Notes: generated by a model not told the origin, from the sequence alone. Positions 24,227 to 33,525 are shown, counted from the stretch's first letter. The stretch: DNA of 64,000 bases from an uncultured Acetatifactor sp. (GCA_910580225.1 CAJTXE010000001.1:100784-164783); one strand, 5' to 3'. Numbers and translations: made by a program.

Positions 24227-25756
24227 ATGCGGAAAATTGTGGATGAAGACATGGAAAATAGAGAAGGAGCCGGGGATAGCATGATCGTGGGAGAGGCTGC
24301 GGAGAAAGGAGTTCCGGACAGGACAATACCGGATGACAGCGGCAGCAGAAAAGCGGAAATCACTGAGTCGGTGCGTCCCTTTGGTCTGGGGGACAAAATC
24401 GGCTATATGTTCGGAGATTTCGGAAACGATTTCAGCTTTATTTTTGCCAGTAATTATCTGATGGTATTTTATACGAAGGTACTGGGACTGGGGGGCTATG
24501 TGGTGGGGCTTTTGTTTCTGGGGGCCAGATTTGTGGACGCTTTTACGGATGTAACCATGGGACGTATCGTAGATAATCTGCAGCCCGCAAAGGATGGCAG
24601 GTTTCGATCCTGGATCCGCAGGATGAGCATTCCTGTAGCAGTGGCCAGCTCCATGATGTACCTGTATTTCGTTCGGGACTGGGCTTATTCGGCCAAATTG
24701 ACATATGTGATTTTTACGTATTTGCTTTGGGGAAGTTTTTGCTATACCGCCATCAACATTCCCTATGGATCCATGGCTTCGGTGATCAGTCCGGATGTGA
24801 AGGAGCGGGCTTCCCTGTCCACCTTCCGGAGCATCGGCGCCAGTCTGGCAGGATTTGTCATTGGTGTCCTGGTACCTCTGATTGTGTATGAAACGGATGC
24901 AGGGGGAAACCAGATTGTGAAACCTGTGCATTTTACGCTGACAGCTTTTGCATTTGGTATTCTTGCCGTAGTCTGCTATTTTCTCTGTTACACACTTTGC
25001 CGGGAGCGGGTGGCTTTTGAGAAAAAACAGGGAGAAACACAGAGCGCCGGAGAGCTCTTGAGGGGCCTGGCAGGAAACCGGCCTTTGCTGGCACTGGTTT
25101 TCGCGGCATTGATCTTGCTGCTTGCTACCATGCTGACCCAGGCTATGAACAATTACCTGTTTCTGGATTATTTTAAAAATGCAAAGGCACTGGCTGCGGC
25201 AAATGTGGTAGGAATCGCAGGAGCCCTGCTTCTGGCCCCTTTTATAACGGGTATCGTGTCAAAGTTCGGCAAAAAAGAAGCCGGGGCGGTAGGTATGCTG
25301 GGGGCCGGGGCGGTATATCTTCTGTTGTTTGCACTGCGGGTGAGAAGTATTCTGCTGTTTATGGTACTTTTGTTTCTGGGCAGTCTGGGAACCGGATTGT
25401 TCAATATGATCATATGGGCTTTTATCACGGATATTATTGACTATCAGGAGATAGTCACCGGAAGACGGGAGGACGGCACGGTTTATGCGGTGTATTCCTT
25501 TGCCAGGAAAGTAGGGCAGGCTCTGGCGGGAGGTCTGGGCGGTTTTGTGCTCACGGCAATCGGTTATATTTCCCAGGCCCCTTCCCAAACGGAAGCGGTG
25601 GCGGAGCGGATTTATACGGTGGCCACCCTGGCACCTGGGCTATGCTATCTGGCGGTGTTTCTGATCCTGCAGTTTGCCTATCCCCTGACCAGGCGGAAGG
25701 TGGAGAAAAATGCGGCGATTCTGCGGGAGAGGCGGGGGCAGAAGGAAAAGGTCTGA
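24227..25756 (+). CDS. GPH-family sugar:cation symporter (MelB-like)
   Basis: A 509-residue protein with about 12 TM helices. The GPH hallmark is present: FGLGDKIGYMFGDFGNDFSFIFASNYLMVFYTKVLGL, then GARFVDAFTDVTMGRIVD with the cation-site acids (Asp at FGDFG and DAFTD), and the loop RRxxIPVAVASS. ATG 24227 is chosen because GCGGAGGG precedes it; ATG 24281 is a later option. About 45 residues before the first TM are charged and unlike the family. Such symporters import beta-galactosides, glucuronides or xylosides with Na+ or H+. The next gene is a GH2-derived protein, the usual enzyme partner, though here without its catalytic domain. Confidence 0.9.
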   Translation: MRKIVDEDMENREGAGDSMIVGEAAEKGVPDRTIPDDSGSRKAEITESVRPFGLGDKIGYMFGDFGNDFSFIFASNYLMVFYTKVLGLGGYVVGLLFLGARFVDAFTDVTMGRIVDNLQPAKDGRFRSWIRRMSIPVAVASSMMYLYFVRDWAYSAKLTYVIFTYLLWGSFCYTAINIPYGSMASVISPDVKERASLSTFRSIGASLAGFVIGVLVPLIVYETDAGGNQIVKPVHFTLTAFAFGILAVVCYFLCYTLCRERVAFEKKQGETQSAGELLRGLAGNRPLLALVFAALILLLATMLTQAMNNYLFLDYFKNAKALAAANVVGIAGALLLAPFITGIVSKFGKKEAGAVGMLGAGAVYLLLFALRVRSILLFMVLLFLGSLGTGLFNMIIWAFITDIIDYQEIVTGRREDGTVYAVYSFARKVGQALAGGLGGFVLTAIGYISQAPSQTEAVAERIYTVATLAPGLCYLAVFLILQFAYPLTRRKVEKNAAILRERRGQKEKV

Positions 25757-25836
25757 TGATTTGTGTCGGGAAAGGCTGCCTCCGGAATCGGCAGAAGAAA
25801 AACCAGACAATATGGGCAGGATAAGGCAGGAGATCA

Positions 25837-27063
25837 ATGACGGATACAAAAACAGAAGGAAAATGCCGGATAAACGAAATAACATTTAAATTTGATCGTT
25901 CAGCAGAAGGAGGCGGGGTAGAAGCTTTATGCACACTGGAAAACGGAAGAGCATTTCTGGAATGGAAATTTCATCTGGAGATATATTCAAAAAAACAGTT
26001 TAAAAAGATTGTTATTCCAACCAATTTAGAAGCGGATATCAAGGATTGGGAAGCGGCAGAAGAGTATATCCGGCTTCGTCTGACAGACAGGGAAAACAAT
26101 CCTGTATTGGAATGTGTCCAGTTCTTACGGGAGGAGGAATCTCTGCAGTCGATTTTGCCAAAGCCTGAAGTCTGGAGAGGCGTTTCAAATCCATACCTGT
26201 ATAAGGCGGAGGCGGTTCTGGCGGACAGGGACGGAAATTGCCTGGATCGAATTGCGGTATCCCTGCCGCTGCGTCATATAGAAGGCAGAAGCAGGGAAGG
26301 AAAAGAAGAGATCCTTCTGAACGGAGAGATTTTGGAACAGAGAATGGTTCACTATGTTCTGCCGGAAACCGGTAATCCGGCCCAATGGCAGCGGCTTGTG
26401 CTGGAGGATCTGGGACTGCTGCGGAAGCTGGGAGCCAATTGCATTTCTCTGGACGGTATAACACCGCATATTTTTGCACAGATCTGCGACAGGCTTGGAT
26501 TCATGGTCTTTAGGGCAGGGAATCAAGTTGGAAATTCCGGTGGCACAGGCGGCAGGGTGAGGCAGGAGGCAGCCAGAGAAGAGGAAAAGGACTTCGAAGA
26601 TGTGAGGAAGGAGCATGCCGGAGAAAACACAGAAGGCTCTGTCTGCGTGCATGCTGAGACTTTCGGACCGGATACAGAGAAGAGGGAGGTTCCCGTTTTT
26701 CGGGGAATCCGAAACAGTTTCTTCCGCCCGGGAAGGAAATCTCCTGGTGCTCTTTTTTACTATTACATGGCAAAATGGAGTCAGGAAGCTTTCGTCTACC
26801 TGGTACCGGAAAGCCTGAAACGGTTAGACGATGGAAATTATACGGTGATGTGTTACAGCAACTGCGGCAAAGTAGCTCTGTACACGGACGGCAGGTTATT
26901 TGAATTTAAGGCAGGGGAAGTGACATTTCTTTTCAGCGAAATTCCCTGCAGAAAGCCTACGGTGATGCTTACCGCCGAGGCAGACGGCTGTACGCATTCT
27001 CTATCGATTCACAAATCTTTCACAAAACAATCACGGAATGATGACATTTTCCCTTTAGAATAA
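25837..27063 (+). CDS. GH2-derived protein lacking the catalytic barrel
   Basis: A 408-residue protein that aligns with LacZ-type GH2 enzymes at both ends but not in the middle. Residues about 95-230 carry the domain 2 and early-barrel pattern (VWRGVSNPYLYKAEAVLADRDG..., LLNGEILEQR, DLGLLRKLGANCISLDG..., ICDRLGFMVF). Residues about 305-395 match the domain after the barrel (FYYYMAKWSQEAFVYLVPES..., CYSNCGKVALYTDGR). Between them, where about 250 residues with both catalytic glutamates belong, is a charged linker of about 70 residues. It is therefore not a glycosidase by the known mechanism. The frame is uninterrupted with a good ribosome site (AGGAGATCA), and it follows the GPH symporter by 80 bases. 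It may be a sugar-binding or regulatory protein, or a decaying enzyme. Confidence 0.7.
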   Translation: MTDTKTEGKCRINEITFKFDRSAEGGGVEALCTLENGRAFLEWKFHLEIYSKKQFKKIVIPTNLEADIKDWEAAEEYIRLRLTDRENNPVLECVQFLREEESLQSILPKPEVWRGVSNPYLYKAEAVLADRDGNCLDRIAVSLPLRHIEGRSREGKEEILLNGEILEQRMVHYVLPETGNPAQWQRLVLEDLGLLRKLGANCISLDGITPHIFAQICDRLGFMVFRAGNQVGNSGGTGGRVRQEAAREEEKDFEDVRKEHAGENTEGSVCVHAETFGPDTEKREVPVFRGIRNSFFRPGRKSPGALFYYYMAKWSQEAFVYLVPESLKRLDDGNYTVMCYSNCGKVALYTDGRLFEFKAGEVTFLFSEIPCRKPTVMLTAEADGCTHSLSIHKSFTKQSRNDDIFPLE

Positions 27064-27076
27064 TTCTCAATACCGT

Positions 27077-27108
27077 GCCGCAGCCCGGACAGAGAACCGG
27101 ACTGCGGC
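27077..27108. repeat. GC-rich stem-loop between the GH2-derived gene and the ABC operon
   Basis: GCCGCAG (27077-27083) pairs with CTGCGGC (27102-27108), extended by CCGG (27085-27088) with CCGG (27097-27100), one mismatch and an 8-base loop. It is terminator-like in strength but lacks a T-run. Confidence 0.45.
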
Positions 27109-27144
27109 TGCAGTTAAGAAATCAGACAGAAAGGGAATGCGGGT

Positions 27145-28227
27145 ATGATTGAAGTGACGAATCTTACAAAAAAGTATGGGGAACATGTAGCGGTGGATCA
27201 CCTTTCCTTCCGAGTGGAAAAGGGGCAGATCTACGGATTTCTGGGGCCCAACGGAGCTGGAAAATCCACTACCATGAACATGATTACCGGCTACATAGCG
27301 CCGTCGGAAGGCACGGTGACCATAGACGGCAGGGACATTCAGAAGGAGCCGGAAGAGGCAAAACAACACATCGGGTATTTACCGGAGCTGCCGCCTTTGT
27401 ATATGGAAATGACGGTGGAGGAGTATCTGCATTTTGCCGCGCAGCTGAAAAAGATTCCGAAAGCGGAGCAGAAAGCACGGATTGAGAAGGGTATGGAGAT
27501 GACGGGAATCGCAGAAGTGAGGGGGAGGCTGATCCGTAACCTGTCCAAGGGTTATCGCCAGAGAGTGGGACTGGCCCAGGCCGTACTGGGAGACCCGGAA
27601 GTGATCATTCTGGACGAACCCTCTGTGGGACTTGACCCCAAGCAGATCATTGAAATCAGAGATCTGATCCGCAGTCTTGGAAAGGAACATACCGTCATTC
27701 TAAGCTCCCATATTCTCTCTGAAGTAAGTGCCATATGTGATCACATTATGATCATTTCCCATGGAAATCTGGTGGCAAGCGATTCCCCGGAAGGGCTGCG
27801 GAAGCTGATGAGCGGATCCATGGAACTGGAACTCACCGTCCGGGGCAGGCAGGAGGAACTGGAAAAGGCGCTGGAGGCAGTGCCGGGTGTAGATACCCTG
27901 GAAAAGCTTGCTGCACCCAGGGAAGACTTTGTCCGGGTAAAGGTGATTCCGGAGGAAAAAACGGATATCAGGGAGAAGCTTTTCTATGCCCTGGCAGAGG
28001 CACATCTTCCGATTATGGAAATGACTGTGTCTGAGAAATCCCTGGAGGACATCTTCCTGGAATTGACCCGGGATCCGGAATCCGCAGAGCAGGAAAGCGT
28101 GGGAAAGAAGCTTTTCAAAGGCAGAAGGCGGAAGAAGGATACAGAGACGGACCCTGGAGAAGAGAACGATATGGAGAAGGTTCCGCAGACGGTTGCCGAA
28201 GAAGCGGACAGGAAGGAGGAAAAGTAA
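27145..28227 (+). CDS. ABC transporter ATP-binding protein, GldA-like
   Basis: A 360-residue ATPase with Walker A GPNGAGKST, signature LSKGYRQRVGLAQAVLG, Walker B VIILDEPSVGLDP and the switch His in LSSHILSEV. After the nucleotide-binding domain comes a regulatory region of about 80 residues typical of ABC-2/GldA ATPases, then an unusual 45-residue highly charged tail (GRRRKKDTETDPGEENDMEK...). The next start codon follows its stop without a gap. Together with the fused permease and the DUF4340 protein it forms a Gld-type ABC system. In Bacteroidetes GldA/F/G associate with gliding, but in Firmicutes the role is unknown and gliding is not implied. Confidence 0.92.
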   Translation: MIEVTNLTKKYGEHVAVDHLSFRVEKGQIYGFLGPNGAGKSTTMNMITGYIAPSEGTVTIDGRDIQKEPEEAKQHIGYLPELPPLYMEMTVEEYLHFAAQLKKIPKAEQKARIEKGMEMTGIAEVRGRLIRNLSKGYRQRVGLAQAVLGDPEVIILDEPSVGLDPKQIIEIRDLIRSLGKEHTVILSSHILSEVSAICDHIMIISHGNLVASDSPEGLRKLMSGSMELELTVRGRQEELEKALEAVPGVDTLEKLAAPREDFVRVKVIPEEKTDIREKLFYALAEAHLPIMEMTVSEKSLEDIFLELTRDPESAEQESVGKKLFKGRRRKKDTETDPGEENDMEKVPQTVAEEADRKEEK

Positions 28228-30354
28228 ATGTTTGCCATTTATAAAAGAGAGATAACATCTTATTTCCGATCTTTTATAGGGTTTCTGTTTATTGCAGTCA
28301 CCCTGTTTTTTGTGGGGCTGTACTTTACGGCAGTCAATCTGCTCCAGGGATATCCGTATTTTTCCTATGCGGTATCCAGTGTGATCATCCTCTTCCTGGT
28401 GAGCGTACCGGTGCTGACCATGCGGATCCTGGCAGAGGAGAAAAAGAGCAGGACAGATCAGCTGATTTTGACGGCTCCGGTGTCCGTTGGCGGGGTTGTC
28501 CTGGGAAAATTTCTGGCATTGCTGACCATATTTGCAGTTCCGGTGGGGCTGATCTGTATCTACCCGCTGATTCTGTGCAGCTTCGGCACCGTTCCCATGG
28601 CGGAGGCTTACCTGGCGGTTCTGGCTTTTTTTCTCTATGGAATGATGGCTATAGCGGCGGGTGTTCTGGTGTCCTCTCTGACGGAAAGCCAGGTGATTGC
28701 AGCGGTGTTGACTTTTCTGCTGTTGTTCCTGGCGTACATGATGGACGCCATCTGCAGCCTGATTTCCTCTACAGGAAACCTGCTTACCCGGATTCTGGCC
28801 TGTCTGGATATGTATACGCCGTTTAACAACCTGATGACCGGCACATTGGATCTGAAATCCGTATTTTACTTTGTCTCCATGACGGCTCTGGCTCTGTTTC
28901 TGACAGTGCAGTCTATTCAGAAACGTCGATACAGCTTTTCCCGCAGGACCTTCAGCATGGGGGCCTACAGCACGGGTATGATTGCCGCGGCAGTTGGAAT
29001 CATCGTTATCGCCAACCTGGTTCTGGGAGAACTGCCCGTCTCCTGGGTGACGCTGGACGTCACGAGTCAGAAGCTGTACTCCCTGACGGATCGGACGAAA
29101 GAATATGTGAATACAGTGGACCAGGATGTGACGATATACGTAATTTCATCGAAGGATAATTGCGATGCCATATTGGCACAGACGCTGCAGCGATATGATG
29201 ACCTGTCGGATCATATCAGGGTTGAATATGTGGATCCGAATGTGAATCCCCGGTTCCACACCCAATATACCAGTGAAAACATCAGTCTGAACAGCCTGAT
29301 TCTGGTCAGCGATAAGCGCAGCGCTGTGGTTGACTACAATGATATTTACGAAAGTGACTACAATTATGATTCCTATACCGGAGGCTATTCGGCAGACACC
29401 ACGGGATATGACGGGGAGGGGCAGATCACCAGCGCTTTGGATAAGGTGCTGACAGATGATGTGCCCAGGGTATACATGACCCAGGGACATGGGGAAGTTT
29501 CCTTAAGTACCACCTTTACAAATGCCCTGAAAAAGGAAAACACGGAATATGAAAGCATCAACCTGATGGATTATGAGACGGTCCCGGAAGATGCAGCGTG
29601 TCTTATGATCCATGGGGCTACCGGAGATTTCTCGGAGGATGATACAGAGAAGGTGATTCAATATCTGGAAAGGGGCGGGAACGTGGTTCTGGTGGCAGGT
29701 ATCACGGAAGGGGAGACACCGAATCTGGATGCCCTTTGTGCGTATATGGGACTGCAGGCGGCCCAGGGACTTGTGGTGGAACAGGATCAAAACAATTATT
29801 ATAGAAATCCCTACTATCTGCTTCCCAATATAAGCTACAGCAGCTTTACATCCGGTCTTTCCGGACAGTACTATGTATTTGTGCCTTTTTCCAGGGGAGT
29901 CCGGATACAGGACGAGAGCCGGGAGGACATTTCATACACAAAATTCCTCACTACTTCAGACAGCGCATTTGCCAAAGGGGATCTTACCAACCTGGAAGAC
30001 TATGAGAAGAGCGAGGGAGATACGGAAGGCCCATTTGTGCTGGGGGTATCGGCGGTAAAGACCCTGGAAGACGGCAGGGAAGCCACTCTGGTGATGTTTG
30101 GTTCCGAACAGATTTTTTCCGAGGAAGCAAATGTGATGGTGGGCGGCGCCAACCAGATCCTGTTTACCAATACCATTGGGACCTTTGCAAAACATGAGGT
30201 CAGCGTTTCCATCCCGGCGAAAAGCTATCATGTATCCTATCTGATGATTCCCCAGTCCCGGGCAGTGTTGTTTGGGGTGCTGCTGACAGTGGTGATTCCC
30301 CTTGGGTGTCTGGCGGCAGGTTTCCTGATCTGGTTCGGAAGGCGGAAGCTCTGA
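28228..30354 (+). CDS. Fused ABC-2 permease and GldG-like extracytoplasmic domain
   Basis: A 708-residue fusion. Residues 1-240 are a six-TM ABC-2 permease of the GldF type (MFAIYKREITSYFRSFIGFLFIAVTLFF..., LTMRILAEEKKSRTDQLILTAPVS). Residues about 250-270 are a seventh TM. Residues 270-680 are an exposed GldG-like domain (TLDVTSQKLYSLTDRTKEYVNTVDQDVTIYVISSKDNCD...), and a final TM is followed by WFGRRKL. In many species the two halves are separate genes. The ATG abuts the ATPase stop, so the two are coupled. The large domain resembles IFT52/GldG carbohydrate- or protein-binding modules; its ligand is unknown. Confidence 0.88.
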   Translation: MFAIYKREITSYFRSFIGFLFIAVTLFFVGLYFTAVNLLQGYPYFSYAVSSVIILFLVSVPVLTMRILAEEKKSRTDQLILTAPVSVGGVVLGKFLALLTIFAVPVGLICIYPLILCSFGTVPMAEAYLAVLAFFLYGMMAIAAGVLVSSLTESQVIAAVLTFLLLFLAYMMDAICSLISSTGNLLTRILACLDMYTPFNNLMTGTLDLKSVFYFVSMTALALFLTVQSIQKRRYSFSRRTFSMGAYSTGMIAAAVGIIVIANLVLGELPVSWVTLDVTSQKLYSLTDRTKEYVNTVDQDVTIYVISSKDNCDAILAQTLQRYDDLSDHIRVEYVDPNVNPRFHTQYTSENISLNSLILVSDKRSAVVDYNDIYESDYNYDSYTGGYSADTTGYDGEGQITSALDKVLTDDVPRVYMTQGHGEVSLSTTFTNALKKENTEYESINLMDYETVPEDAACLMIHGATGDFSEDDTEKVIQYLERGGNVVLVAGITEGETPNLDALCAYMGLQAAQGLVVEQDQNNYYRNPYYLLPNISYSSFTSGLSGQYYVFVPFSRGVRIQDESREDISYTKFLTTSDSAFAKGDLTNLEDYEKSEGDTEGPFVLGVSAVKTLEDGREATLVMFGSEQIFSEEANVMVGGANQILFTNTIGTFAKHEVSVSIPAKSYHVSYLMIPQSRAVLFGVLLTVVIPLGCLAAGFLIWFGRRKL

Positions 30355-30419
30355 TCCGGCTGTTTAGCCGGCGTTATCATTGTTGGAAAAATTGTATCTT
30401 TAGAATGAGAGGTAACTTT

Positions 30420-30977
30420 ATGAAAAAGCAGCGAAAACAATTGATGATTCTGGTGGCAGTTCTGGCCGTATTGGCGGCTGCGGTTCCCGCCATTCGGCTT
30501 TATACGGAAAAACAGGAGGAAAAAGACGCTGAAGCGGCAAACGCGGAGCAGGAGAGCAAGGTGCTCGTTGATGCGGCTTATGAGGATGTGCTGAAGTTTT
30601 CCTATGATTATGAAGGGAAAAATTATGCCTTTGAGAAGACGGAGGATACCTGGTACGCTGCAGAAGACCACACGCAGAACATCCGGGAATATTCCATGGA
30701 AAATATCTTGTCCGGAGTGACTCCTCTTTTTGTGCAGCAAACCATAGAAGATGTGACGGATTTCAGTCAATATGGTCTGGATCAGCCCGAGAGGACCATT
30801 ACCTTTGAGACGGCTTCCGCCAGCTATATTCTGTATGTGGGGGACTACAATTCTCTGACAGGAACTTATTATGTGAGTTTGCCGTCGGAAGCCAGAGTAT
30901 ATGTGGTGGAACAGACAGTAATCACCAGGTTTAACCAGACTTATGAGGATGTGACGGAGACAGAAGAGGAGTCATAG
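30420..30977 (+). CDS. DUF4340-type membrane-anchored protein
   Basis: A 185-residue protein with an N-terminal signal anchor (residues about 8-26, LMILVAVLAVLAAAVPAI) and an exterior beta-rich domain with DUF4340-like repeats (YDYEGKNYAFEKTEDTWYAAEDHTQNI...YGLDQPERTITFETASASYILYVGDYN...TYYVSLPSEARVYVV). DUF4340 proteins are a regular third component of Gld-type ABC operons. The start at ATG 30420 has AGAGGTAA upstream. It is shorter than many relatives (about 300 residues), holding about one and a half repeats. It probably acts with the extracytoplasmic GldG-like domain. Confidence 0.85.
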   Translation: MKKQRKQLMILVAVLAVLAAAVPAIRLYTEKQEEKDAEAANAEQESKVLVDAAYEDVLKFSYDYEGKNYAFEKTEDTWYAAEDHTQNIREYSMENILSGVTPLFVQQTIEDVTDFSQYGLDQPERTITFETASASYILYVGDYNSLTGTYYVSLPSEARVYVVEQTVITRFNQTYEDVTETEEES

Positions 30978-31101
30978 ACGCAGAAATACCGGGAAGATGA
31001 CAGAAGCGGACAGCAGCGGGGAGATACCGGATCTGCCAGGTGACCAGGGTCTTCAGCAGAATGCAGCTGAAACAGGCGGCGGAAACAAATCAATAAATTT
31101 A

Positions 31102-31130
31102 TTGACAATACCTTCGGTTTCGGGTACCAT
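31102..31130 (+). promoter_or_regulatory. Consensus-like promoter
   Basis: TTGACA (31102-31107), 17 bases, TACCAT (31125-31130). It drives the small gene at 31200 with a leader of about 60 bases. Confidence 0.7.
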
Positions 31131-31199
31131 TTAAGTAGTGGCATACAGGACCATTGACTGCGGCTGAAACTGGTTGTACAGTTCAGGGCAAGGAGGTAT

Positions 31200-31544
31200 A
31201 TGAAACTGAATACATCAAAGATAAGTGTCCCTGGCCTGTGGGATGTGATACAGGCACACGAGGGAAAACAATTTCTGACCAAAAAGGGACTGCCCTTTAC
31301 CTACACCATCAAAGGCGGAGAGCTTTTTACGGACAGGCGGGAGCGTTCCATTACAAAAAGCACGTTTGAGAAGGCTTATGAGAAACTGCTGCAGGACCAG
31401 ACGGGAGAGAATGCACCGAAAAAGATCGTGGGCCCCAAGACACTGAATGTCTACGGTGCCCCTTATGTGTGGGCGGTATTTGTGGGAATCGGGCTGATTG
31501 AAGAGCCGGTTTATGTGCAGCATGAGATTGATATGGAGCCGTAA
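31200..31544 (+). CDS. Uncharacterised 114-residue protein
   Basis: The gene has its own strong promoter, an ideal ribosome site (AAGGAGGT) and its own terminator, so it is a well-defined single-gene unit. The protein (MKLNTSKISVPGLWDVIQAHEGKQFLTKKGLPFTYTIKGGELFTDRRERSITKSTFEKAYEKLL...GPKTLNVYGAPYVWAVFVGIGLI) is soluble and alpha/beta. The middle SITKSTFEKAYEKLL could be a DNA-recognition helix, and the 'GPKTLxxYGAPYVWAVFxxIGLI' end resembles small hypothetical proteins of mobile regions. I do not recognise a named family and assign no function. Confidence 0.7.
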   Translation: MKLNTSKISVPGLWDVIQAHEGKQFLTKKGLPFTYTIKGGELFTDRRERSITKSTFEKAYEKLLQDQTGENAPKKIVGPKTLNVYGAPYVWAVFVGIGLIEEPVYVQHEIDMEP

Positions 31545-31666
31545 CAGGGCGGATTTCAGGGGATTGCCGGATTGTTTGCTGTCCGCCATGGAGGTGATTT
31601 CGGATTGACACTGCAGAACGGCAGGCGTTTTTCCAAATTGGGTTACAGCACAGAGAGAACAGAAGG

Positions 31667-31711
31667 GGCTGCCGCATTCAGGAATGAAGGAAATGCGGCA
31701 GCCTGTTTTTA
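31667..31711 (+). terminator. Strong intrinsic terminator
   Basis: GGCTGCCGCATT (31667-31678) pairs perfectly with AATGCGGCAGCC (31692-31703) around a 13-base loop and is followed by TGTTTTTA. It ends the 31200 gene and lies beyond the convergent manA stop. Confidence 0.9.
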
Positions 31712-31782
31712 TGCCCGGGCCCGCATATGGAAGTTTGCTGCCGGCGCAGCATGGGACCGGTTAGCGGGGAAGAATATGAAAA

Positions 31783-33525
31783 TCAGTTCCGTACACAGGC
31801 GATGACAGCCTTAACCGGTTCTCCGTCCAGGGCCTGTAGGGAATAGGCGCCTGCCGCTTCCGGGATGATGCAGGTCTCTGCATAATGCAGCGCAAAGGGT
31901 GCAAACTGTCCGGCTGTACTGACCAGCATGGCGCTGCCGCCCTCTACCAGGTTCATCACATGGACACTGCCGTTGCGGCGGATGGGTATGCTGTCTGTGG
32001 TGCTGACCCGGAAAGTGTCCAGAAATTCCCGTTCATGGAGACCGGTGCGTTCCACAGTGCCCCTCCTGTCACTGTGGATTAAGGTGATTTGGTTAATAAT
32101 ATTATGTTTAACCCATTCTGTATTGCGGTCCCACTGAATATTGGCTGCGCCGTGTTTGAGATGGATGGGTCTGGGCGTACCGTCCAGGTCCAGACGTCCC
32201 CAATCCCACAGCTTAAAGGTGAAGAGATAGGGGGTGGCACTGATCTCCAGTACCATGGTATCGGCACCGGAGCAGTGGACGGTTCCTGCAGGAATCAGTA
32301 CATGGTCATGCTTCTTCACGGGAATCCGGTTAACAAAATTTTCTACGGGGAAGGGGGCAATGCCTTTCTGGGCGTTTTCCAGGGCCTGCACCATGGCATC
32401 TGGGTCTGCGCCTGTTTTCAGTCCAAGATAGACACAGGGATTGTTCCCACTGACGTCAAGCAGGTAGTAGCTCTCGTCCTGGGTATAGTGCATGTTGAAG
32501 TTCTGCTGTATATATTCGGTGAGAGGATGGACCTGCAGGGAGAGGTTCTGGCCGTTTATGGTATCCAACATGTCGAAGCGGATGGGGAATTCTGCCCCGA
32601 ACCGTCCATGGACCCGTTCCCCCAGAAGATTCCGGGGGTGGGAGTGCACCAGATTCAGGGCAGGGGTCTGTACCAGTTTTCCGCCGAAATCCAGAAGAAG
32701 GCTGTTCTCTTCCGGCACGCCGTCAAAGCTCCAGGCATAGTTGGAGCCATTCTCAGGCAGATTGAAATGGTTTTTCATCCAGTCGCCGCCCCACACGCCG
32801 GGGTCGAAATAGGGGACCATGCGGAAGGGTTGCTGTGACACCTGTCCCAGAGCTGCCCGGTAAGCTTCTCCGGTAACCATGGAGAAAGCATGTTCTGCAG
32901 TCATGTCCAGATAGAAATCCATCTCTGGAAGAAGCCGGTCCTTGACCCGGTCTGCCCAGCGCCACTCGGCGAAATAACCCCTCTTGTACTTTTTGTTTTT
33001 GGGAAGGTCTGTTCTGGCAGCGTGCCAGTTGGAAAGTCCCCTGCGGTAGCGCAGCTGAATCTCCCAGCGAGTGATGTCCGCAACAACCAGAAGGTCGCCT
33101 CGGCACACAAGGGAGGCGCCCACCCCATATACCAGTACAATACCTGACATTAGGATATCGATTTTCCGGCGGGCTTGCGCCAGGTTTTCCGGCGGAAAAA
33201 ATTCTTCCAGGCGCCTGGTGGTCATAATGCCGAAGACGGGATCCTCGTCTGTAAGGTCATGTTCTATCCGGGCGTCAATCGTCTCAGGAGGTAGGGCCAG
33301 GTCGTCGCTGTGTATGATTTCTGTCAGGTTCAGTTCGGATAGCAATTCCAGAAGGTCTTCCTGTCTTACTCCGGGATAGCACTCAACGGTGATGACGGTT
33401 TTGGTTCTTCCCGTGCAGAGCCGGGAGAACTGCCTCAGGATACTGTCACGGTCCGTGGCAGCGGCGGTGTCATATCCCTGTATTCTGATGACAGGAAACT
33501 GGCGGTAGGAATGAGTGGACTGCAT
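31783..33525 (-). CDS. manA: Class I mannose-6-phosphate isomerase with long N-terminal extension
   Basis: A 580-residue protein. The C-terminal part from about residue 235 is a type I phosphomannose isomerase with the zinc ligands of the cupin: Gln331 and His333 (LQVHP), Glu351 (DESYY) and His417 (AGTVHCSG). It interconverts mannose-6-P and fructose-6-P. The first 230 residues resemble a nucleoside-kinase-like domain without a P-loop (YGVGASLVCRGDLLVVADITRWEIQLRYRRGLSNW...). Class I ManA is usually 300-390 residues, so this is a fusion. It is transcribed from a TTGACA/TATTGT promoter whose -10 overlaps a HutC-type palindrome, divergent from the regulator gene. It probably feeds mannose from the glycan locus into glycolysis. 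Confidence 0.88.
   Translation of the reverse strand: MQSTHSYRQFPVIRIQGYDTAAATDRDSILRQFSRLCTGRTKTVITVECYPGVRQEDLLELLSELNLTEIIHSDDLALPPETIDARIEHDLTDEDPVFGIMTTRRLEEFFPPENLAQARRKIDILMSGIVLVYGVGASLVCRGDLLVVADITRWEIQLRYRRGLSNWHAARTDLPKNKKYKRGYFAEWRWADRVKDRLLPEMDFYLDMTAEHAFSMVTGEAYRAALGQVSQQPFRMVPYFDPGVWGGDWMKNHFNLPENGSNYAWSFDGVPEENSLLLDFGGKLVQTPALNLVHSHPRNLLGERVHGRFGAEFPIRFDMLDTINGQNLSLQVHPLTEYIQQNFNMHYTQDESYYLLDVSGNNPCVYLGLKTGADPDAMVQALENAQKGIAPFPVENFVNRIPVKKHDHVLIPAGTVHCSGADTMVLEISATPYLFTFKLWDWGRLDLDGTPRPIHLKHGAANIQWDRNTEWVKHNIINQITLIHSDRRGTVERTGLHEREFLDTFRVSTTDSIPIRRNGSVHVMNLVEGGSAMLVSTAGQFAPFALHYAETCIIPEAAGAYSLQALDGEPVKAVIACVRN

Noticed and set aside
30360..30420. Extension of the DUF4340 protein to the frame start at 30306
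   Set aside because: It would overlap the permease gene by about 50 bases, and the signal anchor and ribosome site fit ATG 30420.
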